Below are positions 45,934 through 55,440 of a stretch of 64,000 nucleotides of DNA, piece after piece. The stretch is from Microtetraspora fusca (GTDB taxonomy: Bacteria > Actinomycetota > Actinomycetes > Streptosporangiales > Streptosporangiaceae). The position numbers and the translations under genes were made by a program. The stretch spans positions 62,001 through 126,000 of the forward strand of contig NZ_BBYK01000059.1 of the NCBI RefSeq assembly GCF_001570365.1, given 5' to 3'. Positions within the stretch are counted from its first letter, which is position 1; each line of letters opens with the position of its first letter. A model generated the notes under the pieces. The model was not told the DNA's origin and did not search any database. It saw only the letters and a list, made by a program, of their open reading frames with translations.

Positions 45934-46326
45934 ATGGCGTTGGTCACATTCCGCGACGAGACCGCGACCGGCAGGTCGCTGGACGAGTTCGTCCTGCCCG
46001 GCGTGCCCGAGCGGATCTCCGCCCGAGAGCTGGTACGGCTGCGCGTGCGCGAGGAGGTCGCCCGATACAACGCGGCTCCGTCGGCTCACTTCCGCGGCCT
46101 GGTCAGGCCGACCGAGGCCGAGGTCGAGCTGAACGGCTACCGGATGCGCACCGCCCGCAGGCTCGACTGGGAGCGGCAGGCCGACGCGGCCGAGGCGGCC
46201 TTCGCCCGCAACGGGTTCATCCTCCTGGTCGGCGACCGGCAGATCGAGGACCTGGCCGACGAGATCGACCTGGCGGCCGACCCCGTGGTGTCCTTCGTCA
46301 AGCTCGTCCCCCTGGTCGGAGGCTGA
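45934..46326 (+). CDS. Hypothetical protein preceding DUF4132 gene
   Basis: A 130-residue protein of no family I recognise. It begins with strands (LVTFRDETATGRSLDEFVL), then a helix ISARELVRLRVREEVARYN, and ends with a strand-rich part, LVGDRQIEDLADEIDLAADP. GAAGGA precedes ATG 45934. It sits 55 bases upstream of the DUF4132 gene on the same strand and is probably co-transcribed with it. Confidence 0.78.
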   Translation: MALVTFRDETATGRSLDEFVLPGVPERISARELVRLRVREEVARYNAAPSAHFRGLVRPTEAEVELNGYRMRTARRLDWERQADAAEAAFARNGFILLVGDRQIEDLADEIDLAADPVVSFVKLVPLVGG

Positions 46327-46381
46327 CCGTGGGCGTCGTCGCCGATCCGTCCGTCGCCCGCCATATCAAGGGATGATCCCG

Positions 46382-48712
46382 ATGCGCCTCTCTCCCGCCG
46401 CGCTGACCCTGCGCGCGCTCATGACCGACCCGGACACCACCGGCGACCCATGGTTTGAGAAGTCCTACCTGACCGCTTCCGACCTGGGCGCGCTCCTGCC
46501 GTACGCGTACCGGACGACGGGGAGCGGAGGCACGTCCATGTCGGCGAGGTTCGTGGTGGAGGACGCCGTCAAGGAGCGCCAGCCGTCGTTCACGCCGGAG
46601 GCGTGCGCCGGCCTGTTCCTGGCCCTCGTGGACGGGCTGCCGGAGCGCCAGTGGTCCAACCTTCCCCTGGCCGCGGCGGCGTTGGTGCGCTGCCCCGACG
46701 GCCCGCCACGCGCCGACCTCGCCGAGCCCGCGCGGGCGTTGGTGCGCTTCCACCTCGGCTCGCGCCGCCTGGAGCACCCGCACGCGCTGCTGGCGGTCGC
46801 CGGGCTCGCCGGGCTGGACGACGAGGTGGCCGCGGTGCTCAAGACCGGGCCGGGTCCGATCGCCACGGGCGAGATCGACCTGCTGCTCGGCTGGGAGGCG
46901 GAGCGCCGGGCCCTGCTGGCCGAGATCGTCGAGAGGAGCTACGGCTGCCCTCCCCCGCTGCCCGACGCCTGGGAGCGGCTGGCCGCGATCCCGGAGTACG
47001 CGGCCTTCGCCCGCTCCGCCCTGGAAGTGGCCGACACCAGGGTCGCCGCCATCCACGCGGGCGAGATCCCCTATCGCGCCGACCGCGCCTTCGACGACGG
47101 GGAGAAGACCGTGCTCGGCCGGGCCGTACGGCTGGCGCTGCGGCAGGACGAACCGTGGCTGCCCGACCTGTTCGACCGGCTGGCGCGCGGCGTGGCGGTG
47201 GCGCCCACCACGGCGCGCACGCTGCCCTCCCAGGGCCTGCTGTACGAGATGGCCCGCGCCGCGGAGGAGTTCCCGACCCCGGAGGCGGTCGGCGCGCTGC
47301 GGGCCGCGCGGGAGGTGACGCGGCACGCGGGCGTGCCCAAGCAACTCGACCGCACGCTCAAGCGGATCGAACAGGCGCTGGCCGATCGGGTCGAGGTGGC
47401 CTTCCGGATGCCGGACCTCGGGTTCGAGCCGGGCGGGCGGCTCCGCGTGCCCGTCGGCGGGCACGCGGCCGTGATCTCCGTCGGCGACGACGTCGAGCTG
47501 GCCTGGTGGCAGGGCGACAAGCGGCTCAAGGGGGTGCCCGCGGCGGTACGGCGGGACCATGCCGACGAGGTCAAGCGCCTGCGCGACCTGACGGGGCGAG
47601 CCCGCCGGCAGCTCACCACGCTGATCCGCGCGCTGGAGGCGGGATTCCCCGGCGAGACGGCCCATCCGTACGCGACCTGGCGGGAGCGGCTGGCCGACCA
47701 TCCGATCGCCGGGACGGTCGCACGGCGGCTGATCTGGGAGATCGAGGTCTCCCCCGGGCGACGGGTGAGCGTACTGGGCGGCGCCACGGACGCCGACATC
47801 GCCGGAATCACCGGGGTCGCGCCGCCGCCCGACGCCCCGGTCCGGCTGTGGCATCCGGTCCGCGCCTTTCTGGACGACGTACGCGCGTGGCGCGAACGGA
47901 TCAGTGAGGACCGGATCAGGCAGCCGTTCAAGCAGGCGTTCCGCGAGATCTACCCGCTCACCCCCGCCGAGGAGCGCACCGGCGTCTACTCCAACCGGTT
48001 CGCCGCCCACGTGGTGGACTACCGGAAGCTGTACGCGCTGTTCAAGCAGCGCGGCTGGGCGGCCGACATGCTGGGCCCGTGGGACGGCGGCAGCCACGGG
48101 ACGGCCCGGCGCATGCTCGCCGGCGGACGCTGGCAAGCGTTGTTCCTCCACGAGGCCGACGGATCGGGCGAGCACGCCACCACCGACCAGATCCGCTTCC
48201 ATCGCAACGAAGACGGCGAATGGCGGCAGGCGGCGCTCAGCGAGGTGCCGCCGCTGGTGTTCAGCGAGGCGATGCGGGATGTGGACCTGTTCGTCGCGGT
48301 CACGTCGATCGCCACCGATCCCGGGTGGGCCGACCGCGGCGACGCCCGCCGCGACGACTACTGGCACACGGCCGCCTTCGGCCCGCTGCCGCCTTCGGCG
48401 GAGGTCCGTCGGGACGCGCTGGCCCGCCTGCTGCCGCGCACCGCGATCGCGGAGCGCTGCGTCCTGACGGACCGCTACCTGCAGGTCCGGGGCGATCTGC
48501 GGAGCTACCGGATCCATCTGGGCAGCGCCAACATCCTCATGGACCCCGGCGACGTCTACCTGTGCATCGTCAGCGCCCCGGACGCGGCCGACGACGTCTT
48601 CCTGCCGTTCGAGGAGGACGGGCGACTCGGGCTGATCCTCAGCAAGGCGTTCCTACTGGCCCGCGACAGCGAGATCGAGGACGAGACCATCCTGCGGCAA
48701 ATCAAGGGGTGA
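46382..48712 (+). CDS. DUF4132-domain protein
   Basis: A 776-residue cytoplasmic protein. The N-terminal half is helical and repeat-like; the C-terminal half (from about residue 430) is DUF4132, with LADHPIAGTVARRLIWEIE and RQPFKQAFREIYPLTPAE as hallmarks. Members include MolR-like proteins of unknown biochemical role. AAGGGA lies eight bases before ATG 46382; the in-frame ATG at 46373 overlaps that site. I infer an operon with the preceding small gene. Confidence 0.85.
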   Translation: MRLSPAALTLRALMTDPDTTGDPWFEKSYLTASDLGALLPYAYRTTGSGGTSMSARFVVEDAVKERQPSFTPEACAGLFLALVDGLPERQWSNLPLAAAALVRCPDGPPRADLAEPARALVRFHLGSRRLEHPHALLAVAGLAGLDDEVAAVLKTGPGPIATGEIDLLLGWEAERRALLAEIVERSYGCPPPLPDAWERLAAIPEYAAFARSALEVADTRVAAIHAGEIPYRADRAFDDGEKTVLGRAVRLALRQDEPWLPDLFDRLARGVAVAPTTARTLPSQGLLYEMARAAEEFPTPEAVGALRAAREVTRHAGVPKQLDRTLKRIEQALADRVEVAFRMPDLGFEPGGRLRVPVGGHAAVISVGDDVELAWWQGDKRLKGVPAAVRRDHADEVKRLRDLTGRARRQLTTLIRALEAGFPGETAHPYATWRERLADHPIAGTVARRLIWEIEVSPGRRVSVLGGATDADIAGITGVAPPPDAPVRLWHPVRAFLDDVRAWRERISEDRIRQPFKQAFREIYPLTPAEERTGVYSNRFAAHVVDYRKLYALFKQRGWAADMLGPWDGGSHGTARRMLAGGRWQALFLHEADGSGEHATTDQIRFHRNEDGEWRQAALSEVPPLVFSEAMRDVDLFVAVTSIATDPGWADRGDARRDDYWHTAAFGPLPPSAEVRRDALARLLPRTAIAERCVLTDRYLQVRGDLRSYRIHLGSANILMDPGDVYLCIVSAPDAADDVFLPFEEDGRLGLILSKAFLLARDSEIEDETILRQIKG

Positions 48713-48849
48713 ACGGCCGCGGGCCCTGACGGCGGAGCCCGCTGAGCCCGACGTCCACGAACGTCCGCGACGCGCTCCATGCCGCCGCCTCGCACAACCG
48801 CCGGCAATGGGCGCGTCCTCGAATGATGGCAGGGCGGCTCCCCGGGCCG

Positions 48850-48855
48850 TAGCCT
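48850..48855 (+). promoter_or_regulatory. -10 hexamer (leaderless)
   Basis: TAGCCT fits TANNNT and ends six bases before GTG 48862; the alternative GTG at 48856 would abut it directly, which supports the later start. Confidence 0.45.
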
Positions 48856-48861
48856 GTGATC

Positions 48862-49341
48862 GTGGCCGACCTCACCCCGTCCCCGCAGGGGGTTCCCGCC
48901 AGGAGCGGCGGGGGGACGTTGATCTCCATGGCCGTGATCGTCACCGGCCTGGCGCTCGCCGTCACCGCCGTCCTTCCCTGGGCCGGGGTGACGGCGGAGT
49001 TCGGCCTGGTGGGCACCGAGCTCACCCGGGCGATCCGCGGCGTCGACAGGGCCCCGGGCTGGTTCGTCCTGGGCGCGGGCATCGCGGCCACGCTCCTGGG
49101 CGTTCTCGGGATGACGAGGAGCAGGCTGTTCACCGGGTTCGCGATCCTGCCCGGCGCCGTCGCCGCGTTCGCGCTGGCCATGTTCCTGACCGACCCGCAG
49201 GAGTGGGTCGAGCGGCTGAGCTTCCGCATCCCCGGCCTGGTGGACGTGCATCCCAGCGTCCAGTACGGCTGGTTCGCCGCCCTGATCGCCTCCGTCGCGG
49301 TCGCCGCCCTGGCCGCCGCCGCCCTCCTGCGCCGCCGCTGA
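48862..49341 (+). CDS. Four-helix membrane protein
   Basis: A 159-residue integral membrane protein with helices at about 22-42, 66-84, 92-110 and 134-155 and a basic C-terminus. The layout resembles the Trp-operon-associated membrane protein family, but no trp gene is near and the match is weak. No function is assigned. Confidence 0.72.
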   Translation: MADLTPSPQGVPARSGGGTLISMAVIVTGLALAVTAVLPWAGVTAEFGLVGTELTRAIRGVDRAPGWFVLGAGIAATLLGVLGMTRSRLFTGFAILPGAVAAFALAMFLTDPQEWVERLSFRIPGLVDVHPSVQYGWFAALIASVAVAALAAAALLRRR

Positions 49342-49438
49342 CGGCACGACACCGGCCTGAAGACCGTCGGCCGCCGCCCGCCCCGCGGGGTAGCGGTGGC
49401 GGAGGCCGGACGGCCGACGTTCGAGAGGTCCCCGAGAC

Positions 49439-50344
49439 TCAGTCGTAGAAGCCGAGGCGGCGGAGCTGCTTGGGGTCGCGCTGCCACTCCTTCGCGACCT
49501 TGACCCGCAGGTCGAGGTAGACGCGGGTGCCGAGCAAGGCCTCGATCTGCTTGCGCGCCCGGGTGCCGACGTCCTTGAGCCGGGCACCCGCCGGACCGAT
49601 CACGATCGCCTTCTGCGACGGCCGCTCCACGAACATGTGGGCGTAGATGTCGAGGAGGTCGTCCCGGCCCTCGCGCGGGCCCATCTCCTCCACGACGACC
49701 GCGATGGAGTGCGGCAGCTCGTCACGGACCCCTTCGAGCGCCGCCTCGCGGATCAGCTCGGCCACGAGAACCTGCTCGGGCTCGTCGGTCAGCTCGCCTC
49801 CGGCGTACAGGGGCGGGGACTCGGGCAGCCGCGCGGTGAGCAGGTCGGCGAGCACGTCGAGCTGCTCTCCGCTCTCGGCGGAGACCGGCACGATCTCCTC
49901 GAAGTTCGCCAGGGACGAGACCGCGAGGAGCTGCTCGGCGATCTGCTGCCGGCTGGCCAGGTCGCACTTGGTCACCACGGCGACGAGCGGCGTCTTCTTG
50001 ACCGCGGCGATCTTCTCGGCGATGAACCTGTCGCCCTTGCCGATGGGCTCGTTGGCCGGCACGCAGAAGCCGATCACGTCCACCTCGGTCAGCGTGGACA
50101 GCACGAGGCTGTCGAGCCGCTCGCCGAGCAGGGTGCGCGGCCGGTGCAGGCCGGGGGTGTCCACGATGACGAGCTGTGAGCCGGGCCGGTGCACGATCCC
50201 GCGGATGGCCCGCCGCGTGGTCTGCGGCTTGGAGGAGGTGATGGCCACCTTCGTGCCGACCAGCGCGTTCATCAGCGTGGACTTGCCCACGTTCGGCCGC
50301 CCGACGAAGCAGGCGAAACCGGCGCGGAATTCGGGAGTGCTCAC
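49439..50344 (-). CDS. era: GTPase Era
   Basis: A 301-residue GTPase for 16S rRNA maturation and 30S assembly. G motifs: G1 GRPNVGKST, G2-region TTRR, G3 DTPG, G4 TKCD, G5 SAES. The C-terminal KH domain has the family motif KAIVIGPAGARLKDVGTRAR. It begins one base after the Cdd-like gene's stop and belongs to that three-gene unit. Confidence 0.97.
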   Translation of the reverse strand: MSTPEFRAGFACFVGRPNVGKSTLMNALVGTKVAITSSKPQTTRRAIRGIVHRPGSQLVIVDTPGLHRPRTLLGERLDSLVLSTLTEVDVIGFCVPANEPIGKGDRFIAEKIAAVKKTPLVAVVTKCDLASRQQIAEQLLAVSSLANFEEIVPVSAESGEQLDVLADLLTARLPESPPLYAGGELTDEPEQVLVAELIREAALEGVRDELPHSIAVVVEEMGPREGRDDLLDIYAHMFVERPSQKAIVIGPAGARLKDVGTRARKQIEALLGTRVYLDLRVKVAKEWQRDPKQLRRLGFYD

Positions 50345-50345
50345 G

Positions 50346-50681
50346 TCAGACGTACCGGCCCTTCACCACACCGTCGGGACCGGCCAGGAAGATGGGGGCC
50401 TTGCCGAGGTCCCGGACCGCGGCGACGTCCCGCTCGCCCGGCTCGTCCACCTCGCCGACCAGCGCCACGGCCTCCAGAGACGCCGCCCCACTGGAGACCG
50501 CCATCGCCACCGCCACCTGCGTCGCGGACAGCTCCAGCGAGGGCAGGGCGACGTTCGTCGCCACGTACGTGCGCCCGGTCTCGTCCCGTACGGCGGCGCC
50601 CTCGGCCGAGCCGTTGCGCGCGCGGGCCGACCTGGCCAGCGTGATGATCTTTTGGTCTTCGGGGTCGAGTGTCTCAGTCAC
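50346..50681 (-). CDS. Degenerate cytidine deaminase-like protein
   Basis: A 111-residue protein with the cytidine deaminase fold (IITLARSARARNGSAEGAAV, TYVATNVALPSLELSATQVA). The zinc-binding HAE and PCxxC motifs are absent: the corresponding places read LELSATQVAVAM and no cysteines occur. It cannot be a normal deaminase. Such a gene in front of era is common in actinobacteria and presumably has a structural or regulatory role. It starts at a GTGA overlap with the upstream lipoprotein gene. Confidence 0.82.
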   Translation of the reverse strand: MTETLDPEDQKIITLARSARARNGSAEGAAVRDETGRTYVATNVALPSLELSATQVAVAMAVSSGAASLEAVALVGEVDEPGERDVAAVRDLGKAPIFLAGPDGVVKGRYV

Positions 50682-51343
50682 AGGTCAAGGGTACTGACCC
50701 TTCCGACCAGGACCCTGGCGAGTGCCGCGGTGCCCTTGACGTCCGCGGACGCGACTCCCCCATGAACGAGGGTGATCAGCGCGTCCCCCTGCCGCGCCAC
50801 CACCAGGTGCATCTCGTACGGATATCCGCCGACCCGGCCCCTGAGCCGCCGCGCCTCGACATCGTCGCCCACGTCTTTGATCGGCAGGCGTGAGGCGCGG
50901 AGGCGGTCGCCCTTGCCCGGGCCCCCGGCGGCGGCGACGCGGCAGCTCCGCATGGCCCGTTCCAGCCGGCCGAGCACCCCGCCGGCCGCGTTGTCCCCGT
51001 AGACCGCGAGGCCGACGGCCGCGGTCTCGCCAACGTGCTTCCCCTCGTAGGTGGTGGCGGTCCCGGCGACGAGGTCGCGCGTGGGCGGCCGGCCCGCCGC
51101 CGCGTCGAACAGGACCCGGCAGTCACCGCTCTTGGCCCGGAACGGCGGCTTCCACTGCTCGCGCTGGTGGTCGGAGAAGCCCTGGGGCATGTCCTCGATC
51201 CCGCCGAGCAGGACCTTCAACCGTCCTGCGTCCACAGCCGCCTGCTGTGTCGCGTCTCCACCGCCGTCGTCGCATCCCGCCAGCGCGGCCACGAGACAGG
51301 CCGCGGCCGCGGCCGCGCAGACAGCACCGCCGATGATCCGCAT
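50678..51343 (-). CDS. Hypothetical lipoprotein
   Basis: A 221-residue exported protein: basic start, hydrophobic core and lipobox LAGC near residues 22-25. The mature part is a mixed alpha/beta domain with two Cys (SGDCRVLFD and RSCRVAAAG) that may pair. No family was recognised; the fold length recalls sensor-type lipoproteins of actinobacteria. I chose ATG 51343, preceded by GGGGGA. Its stop overlaps the next start, so lipoprotein, Cdd-like protein and Era share one transcript. Confidence 0.78.
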   Translation of the reverse strand: MRIIGGAVCAAAAAACLVAALAGCDDGGGDATQQAAVDAGRLKVLLGGIEDMPQGFSDHQREQWKPPFRAKSGDCRVLFDAAAGRPPTRDLVAGTATTYEGKHVGETAAVGLAVYGDNAAGGVLGRLERAMRSCRVAAAGGPGKGDRLRASRLPIKDVGDDVEARRLRGRVGGYPYEMHLVVARQGDALITLVHGGVASADVKGTAALARVLVGRVSTLDL

Positions 51344-51439
51344 TCCGGTGTCCCCCGTTCTCCGGCGGGTCCGGAAGATCCCCGCCGACGGCTTTCTTCC
51401 CCGGCGGCAAAAGTGGCAATCACCCTGAGTAACCAATAT

Positions 51440-51474
51440 GGGCCTCTCACCCGATCAATTCGGGCGAGAGGCCC
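51440..51474. other. Hairpin in a divergent intergenic region
   Basis: A stem of about 14 bp with one mismatch (51440-51454 with 51460-51474) and a 5-base loop lies between divergent genes in a 335-base spacer, where no terminator is expected. It may be a 5' leader structure of the lipoprotein mRNA or end an unseen transcript. No gene was found in the spacer. Confidence 0.5.
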
Positions 51475-51678
51475 CAAGGAACTCCCCCGTGTTCTCCCCT
51501 TGTGAGGAAGGGAGCCGGTGCGCCGCGAACCCCTCCCGGCGCGCCGGTACTTCCCCTCATAACGCCCCGAACCCCCCGGGCGTCTGAAGAGATCCTCGCC
51601 GACCCCACTTGTAAGCCACTTGAGACCCACTTGCCCGGCCTCCGGCGCCACCGCGCCTAGGGGGTTCCAACTGGCCGG

Positions 51679-52113
51679 ATGCACCCTTGTCACGTGATCA
51701 GCGAACTGGAGCGGCGGCTGGCCGGCGCCCCTGCGCGAGGGACCCTCATGCACCTCGCCACCCTGCGCGCCGACGGCTCGCCCGCGCTCTGCAACGTGCG
51801 ATACCACGCCACGTTCGCCCCCGACCGGCTCTACTTCGTCGTCCACCGGGACCGCCGGTACGCCCGGGACCTGCGGTCCGACATCCGGGTGGCCGGCTCC
51901 ATCGTGACCGTCGGCCGGGACGGCGACGCCCGCGCCGAGGGCGTGACCTTCACCGGGACCGCCCGGGAACTGCCCGAAGACGCCCAGATCCCCGACCATC
52001 CCGTACGGCTCTCGCCCGGCGAGCGGGTCTACCGGCTGGACGTCGCCGAGTGGTCCCTGCTCGACGCGGACCGGCTCGATCATGAGCCCCGCGCGATCCC
52101 GGCCAGGCCCTGA
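51679..52113 (+). CDS. Pyridoxamine 5'-phosphate oxidase-like flavin/F420-binding protein
   Basis: A 144-residue split-barrel protein: MHLATLRADGSPALCNVRYH, LYFVVHRDRRYARDLRSD and a strand with VTFTGTARELPED fit the PPOx/F420-binding family (TIGR03618-like). It probably binds FMN or F420 and reduces or oxidises a small molecule. The 3' end overlaps the convergent AfsR-like gene by 34 bases. Confidence 0.8.
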   Translation: MHPCHVISELERRLAGAPARGTLMHLATLRADGSPALCNVRYHATFAPDRLYFVVHRDRRYARDLRSDIRVAGSIVTVGRDGDARAEGVTFTGTARELPEDAQIPDHPVRLSPGERVYRLDVAEWSLLDADRLDHEPRAIPARP

Positions 52114-55100
52114 CGTGCTGCGTCGGCCCACACCGTCGCGCCCGCCGCCGTGGCGAGGCGGAGGGCCGTACGGTACCGCTCGGCGGCCTCGTCCGTGCGG
52201 CCGAGGAAGGCCGCGAGGTCCCCGAGCACCTGGGCGACCGGCCACAGCGGGATCAGCCCGGTGCCGTTGGTGACCAGGCCCTCCGGGTACGGCGCCAGCG
52301 CCTCGTAGGTCTCCAGCACCCTGGCGCGGTCGGCGACGGCGACCCCCAGCAGGCCGCGGACCACGACGAACACGCGCGAGTAGTAGTCGGGCCTGATCGG
52401 CCGGGGCTCGCCGGCGACCTTCCGCGCCTCCTCCACCCGTCCGGCCCGGGCCAGCACGAGCGCGTACGGCTCGACGGCGACGTCCCAGTGTCCGGCGATC
52501 AGCTCGGCCTCGGGGAGCAGGTGGGTGAGATCGCCGCGGAGGAGGGCGATGCAGTACCGCCCCATGTACGACAGGCCGATCTCGAACCGCCAGTTGCCGA
52601 CGGCCGCGTGCGCCCGCGCCCCCTCGAGGTAGAGCCGTTCCGCCTCCTCGTACTCGCCCACGATGGCGTGGCGGAACCCTTGATAGAAGGTCACGAGGGA
52701 TCCCGGCATCGTCAGGTCGTACCGTTCGGCGAGCCGTTCGGCTCGCACGGCGTGTTCCTCCGCACGCGCGAAGTCGAGGCTCCCGATGGCCTGCTGCATG
52801 AGGATCAGGTGGGCCACGACCTCGGCGACGGCCATGCCGTTCTCCCGCGCCAGTGCCAGCAACTCGGTGCCGATCCGGCCGCGTTCGGCGTGACCGTCCC
52901 CCCGGAAGGTGTGGAAGTGCCGGGCGTTGAGCGCGCGGGCCAGGGCGTCGGCGTCGCCGAGCCGCCGGGCCATCGCCACCGCCTGCTCCGCCGCCTCGAC
53001 CCCGCGCGTGCTCAGCTCGCCTTCGAGCTCGAACGCCAGGGACGTGAGCAGGCCGCACCTCGCCGCGCCGTCTCCGGGCGGGAGCAGCGGCAGCGTGTCC
53101 TCGACGGCCCTGACGACAGCCTGCGACACCGTGCCGTAGTCCCTGGTGCTCCACAGGGCGGGCGTGTCGAAGGCCGCGATCACCCGCGCGGTGATCACCG
53201 GGTCGCCTCTCGGGAGAGCGAGGCCGAGCGCGCGTTCCCGCATCTCCCTTGCGGCCGCGAAGCGGTTGCCGTACGCGAGCGACCGGACCCGACGCATGAT
53301 CAGCTCCAGGTCGTCCCCGTCGCCGAGGTCGAGCGCCTGTTCCCAGAGCGCCGCCGCCTCGCGGTAGGCGAACCGCCGCTCGGCCTGCTCCGCGGCGAGC
53401 GCGCTGTAGCGGGCCGCTTTGGCACGTTCCCCACCCGCCGCGAAGTGGTGCGCCAGCGCCGCGATGCCGTCCGGGCGGAGCCGTTCGAGCACCTCGGCCA
53501 CCCGGGCGTGCGTACGCGAGCGCCGTAATCGCGACATGTCGTCGTAAAGTGTGTCCCGGACGAGGGCGTGCGCGAAGCGCAGGCCACCGCCCTCGGGCTC
53601 GACGAGCAGCCCGGCCATCAGCGCCGCCTCGACGGCGTCCAGGACGACGTCCTCGCCGCCTCCGTTCACCGCCGCGAGCACGTCCACGTCGATGTCCCCG
53701 CCGATCACCGCGGCCTCGCGCAGCACGGTCTGCGCGGGCACGGGAAGCCGGCCGAGTCTGCGTCGCAGCACGTCGCGTACCCCGGCGGGGACGGCGGAAA
53801 GTGCCGCCGCCTCCCCTTCCGAGGCGATCAGCCGGGCGGTCTCCCGCAGGAAGAACGGGTTGCCCCCGGTGCGCTCGGCGAGCGCGTCCACGGTCTCGGC
53901 CGAGATCTCCACACCGGAGACCGCGGCGAGCAGCTCGGCGGCGGCGTCCCGCCGGAGCCCGGACAGCGGGATCCGCAGCGGCTCGTGCCGGGCCAGGGCC
54001 GCCGAGGTGTCGGCCAGCCGCTCGGCCTCCTCCTGCCGGAACGTCCCGAGGATCAGCACGGGCGCGTCTCGCAGGTCGGCGGCGAGGTGGACGAGGATGG
54101 CCAGCGTCTCCGCGTCCGCGCGGTGCAGGTCGTCGAGGACCAGCAGCAGCGGCGCCCCCCGCGCCACCTCCCCCAGGTACGCCGCGAGCGCCAGGCGGAG
54201 CCGGAACCGCTCGGCGGTCGCGTCCGCCTCCTCCGGCGCCCGCTCGCCGTCGCCCGGCTCGTCCAGCAGCCGCCGGATCTGCGCGGCGGGCGCGGCGAGC
54301 GGCGCGACGGCCGCCGTCAGCGTCCGGAGGATCTCGCCCCACGCCCATCCGGCGGGAGCGCCCTCGGTCTCGGGCGATCTGCCCACGGCGACCCGCCAGC
54401 CCGCCCGGGACCGTTCGGCGGCGAACGCCCGCGCGAGCGCGGACTTGCCCATGCCCGCCTCGCCGCCGATCAGGGCGACGCCGCGCGTACGGCCGAGCAG
54501 CAGGGCGAGCTCGCGATCCCGCCCGTACAGCCGATCCGCGGCGGGGGCGGACGGCTCGGGGACCACCGTGAGGCCGCCACGCCCGCCACCGGCCAGGTCG
54601 CCGCCCGTCGGATCCGGATCGAGCGTGGGCGCGTGGGCGAGGATGTCGCTCTCCAGCCGCCGCAGCGCCGGCCCCGGGTCCACGCCCAGCTCGTCGGCGA
54701 GCCGCTCGCGGGCCTGCCGCAGCACCGACAGCGCGTCCCCCTGCCTGCCCTGGCGGTACAGCGCGACGGCCAGCAGCCGCCAGCCCTCCTCCCGCAGCGG
54801 GTGGGCGGCGACGTGCGCCTGCAGGTCGGCGACGGCCGACCCCGGCGCGCCGAGCGCGATCGCCGCCGCGGCCCACTGCTCGACCGCCAGCGCGTGCAGC
54901 TCCTCCAGCCGCATGATCTCGGTCACGGCCCAGTCCGCCGTGGCGAACTCCGCGTACGCGGGACCGTTCCAGAGCCGGAGTGCCTCCTCGGTCTGCCGCA
55001 GCGCCGCCCGCAGGTCGCCCCCGGCCAGCAGGTCGGCTCCCCGGCGCACCAGCTCCTCGAACCGCCAGGCGTCGACCTCGCCACCCCGGATCGCGTACCC

Positions 55101-55376
55101 GGGAGGGACGGTGACCAGCACCCGCGCCGGGGTGCGGGCCGTACGGCGGGGCTCCAGCACCCGCCGCAGGTTCGAGACATAGGCCTGCACCGAGGCCAGG
55201 GCGCTCGGCGGAGGCTGGTCGCGCCACAGATCGTCGATGATGCGCTCAACCGGTACGACGTGTCCCCGGGCCACGAGCAGCCGCGCGAGCACCGATCGTT
55301 GCCGCGGCCCCCCGAGCTCCGCCGGCCCATTTCCCCCTATGGCGTCGAACGTACCAAGAACCCGAAATGTCGCCAC
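52080..55376 (-). CDS. AfsR/SARP-family regulator with ATPase and TPR-like region
   Basis: A 1098-residue regulator. Residues 1-95 are an OmpR-type winged helix (FRVLGTFDAIGG, RQRSVLARLLVARGHVVPVE), 100-250 a bacterial transcriptional activation domain, and from about 283 an AAA-type ATPase with P-loop GGEAGMGKS (304-312) and Walker B LLLVLDDLHRAD. The remaining 500 residues are helical and TPR-like. Such proteins activate secondary metabolism or other pathways; no biosynthetic cluster is in view. GTG 55376 lies six bases after a TAGTTT hexamer, so it is probably leaderless. Confidence 0.92.
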   Translation of the reverse strand: MATFRVLGTFDAIGGNGPAELGGPRQRSVLARLLVARGHVVPVERIIDDLWRDQPPPSALASVQAYVSNLRRVLEPRRTARTPARVLVTVPPGYAIRGGEVDAWRFEELVRRGADLLAGGDLRAALRQTEEALRLWNGPAYAEFATADWAVTEIMRLEELHALAVEQWAAAAIALGAPGSAVADLQAHVAAHPLREEGWRLLAVALYRQGRQGDALSVLRQARERLADELGVDPGPALRRLESDILAHAPTLDPDPTGGDLAGGGRGGLTVVPEPSAPAADRLYGRDRELALLLGRTRGVALIGGEAGMGKSALARAFAAERSRAGWRVAVGRSPETEGAPAGWAWGEILRTLTAAVAPLAAPAAQIRRLLDEPGDGERAPEEADATAERFRLRLALAAYLGEVARGAPLLLVLDDLHRADAETLAILVHLAADLRDAPVLILGTFRQEEAERLADTSAALARHEPLRIPLSGLRRDAAAELLAAVSGVEISAETVDALAERTGGNPFFLRETARLIASEGEAAALSAVPAGVRDVLRRRLGRLPVPAQTVLREAAVIGGDIDVDVLAAVNGGGEDVVLDAVEAALMAGLLVEPEGGGLRFAHALVRDTLYDDMSRLRRSRTHARVAEVLERLRPDGIAALAHHFAAGGERAKAARYSALAAEQAERRFAYREAAALWEQALDLGDGDDLELIMRRVRSLAYGNRFAAAREMRERALGLALPRGDPVITARVIAAFDTPALWSTRDYGTVSQAVVRAVEDTLPLLPPGDGAARCGLLTSLAFELEGELSTRGVEAAEQAVAMARRLGDADALARALNARHFHTFRGDGHAERGRIGTELLALARENGMAVAEVVAHLILMQQAIGSLDFARAEEHAVRAERLAERYDLTMPGSLVTFYQGFRHAIVGEYEEAERLYLEGARAHAAVGNWRFEIGLSYMGRYCIALLRGDLTHLLPEAELIAGHWDVAVEPYALVLARAGRVEEARKVAGEPRPIRPDYYSRVFVVVRGLLGVAVADRARVLETYEALAPYPEGLVTNGTGLIPLWPVAQVLGDLAAFLGRTDEAAERYRTALRLATAAGATVWADAARQGLAGIARGS

Positions 55377-55382
55377 GAAGGG

Positions 55383-55388
55383 AAACTA
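55383..55388 (-). promoter_or_regulatory. -10 hexamer for the AfsR-like gene (leaderless)
   Basis: TAGTTT on the - strand ends six bases before GTG 55376; no ribosome-binding site is present. Confidence 0.45.
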
Positions 55389-55440
55389 CAGATCACGCAG
55401 TCCCGGGCGGCAGGCTCCGGAGTCCCGAGAAGCCGGGACA

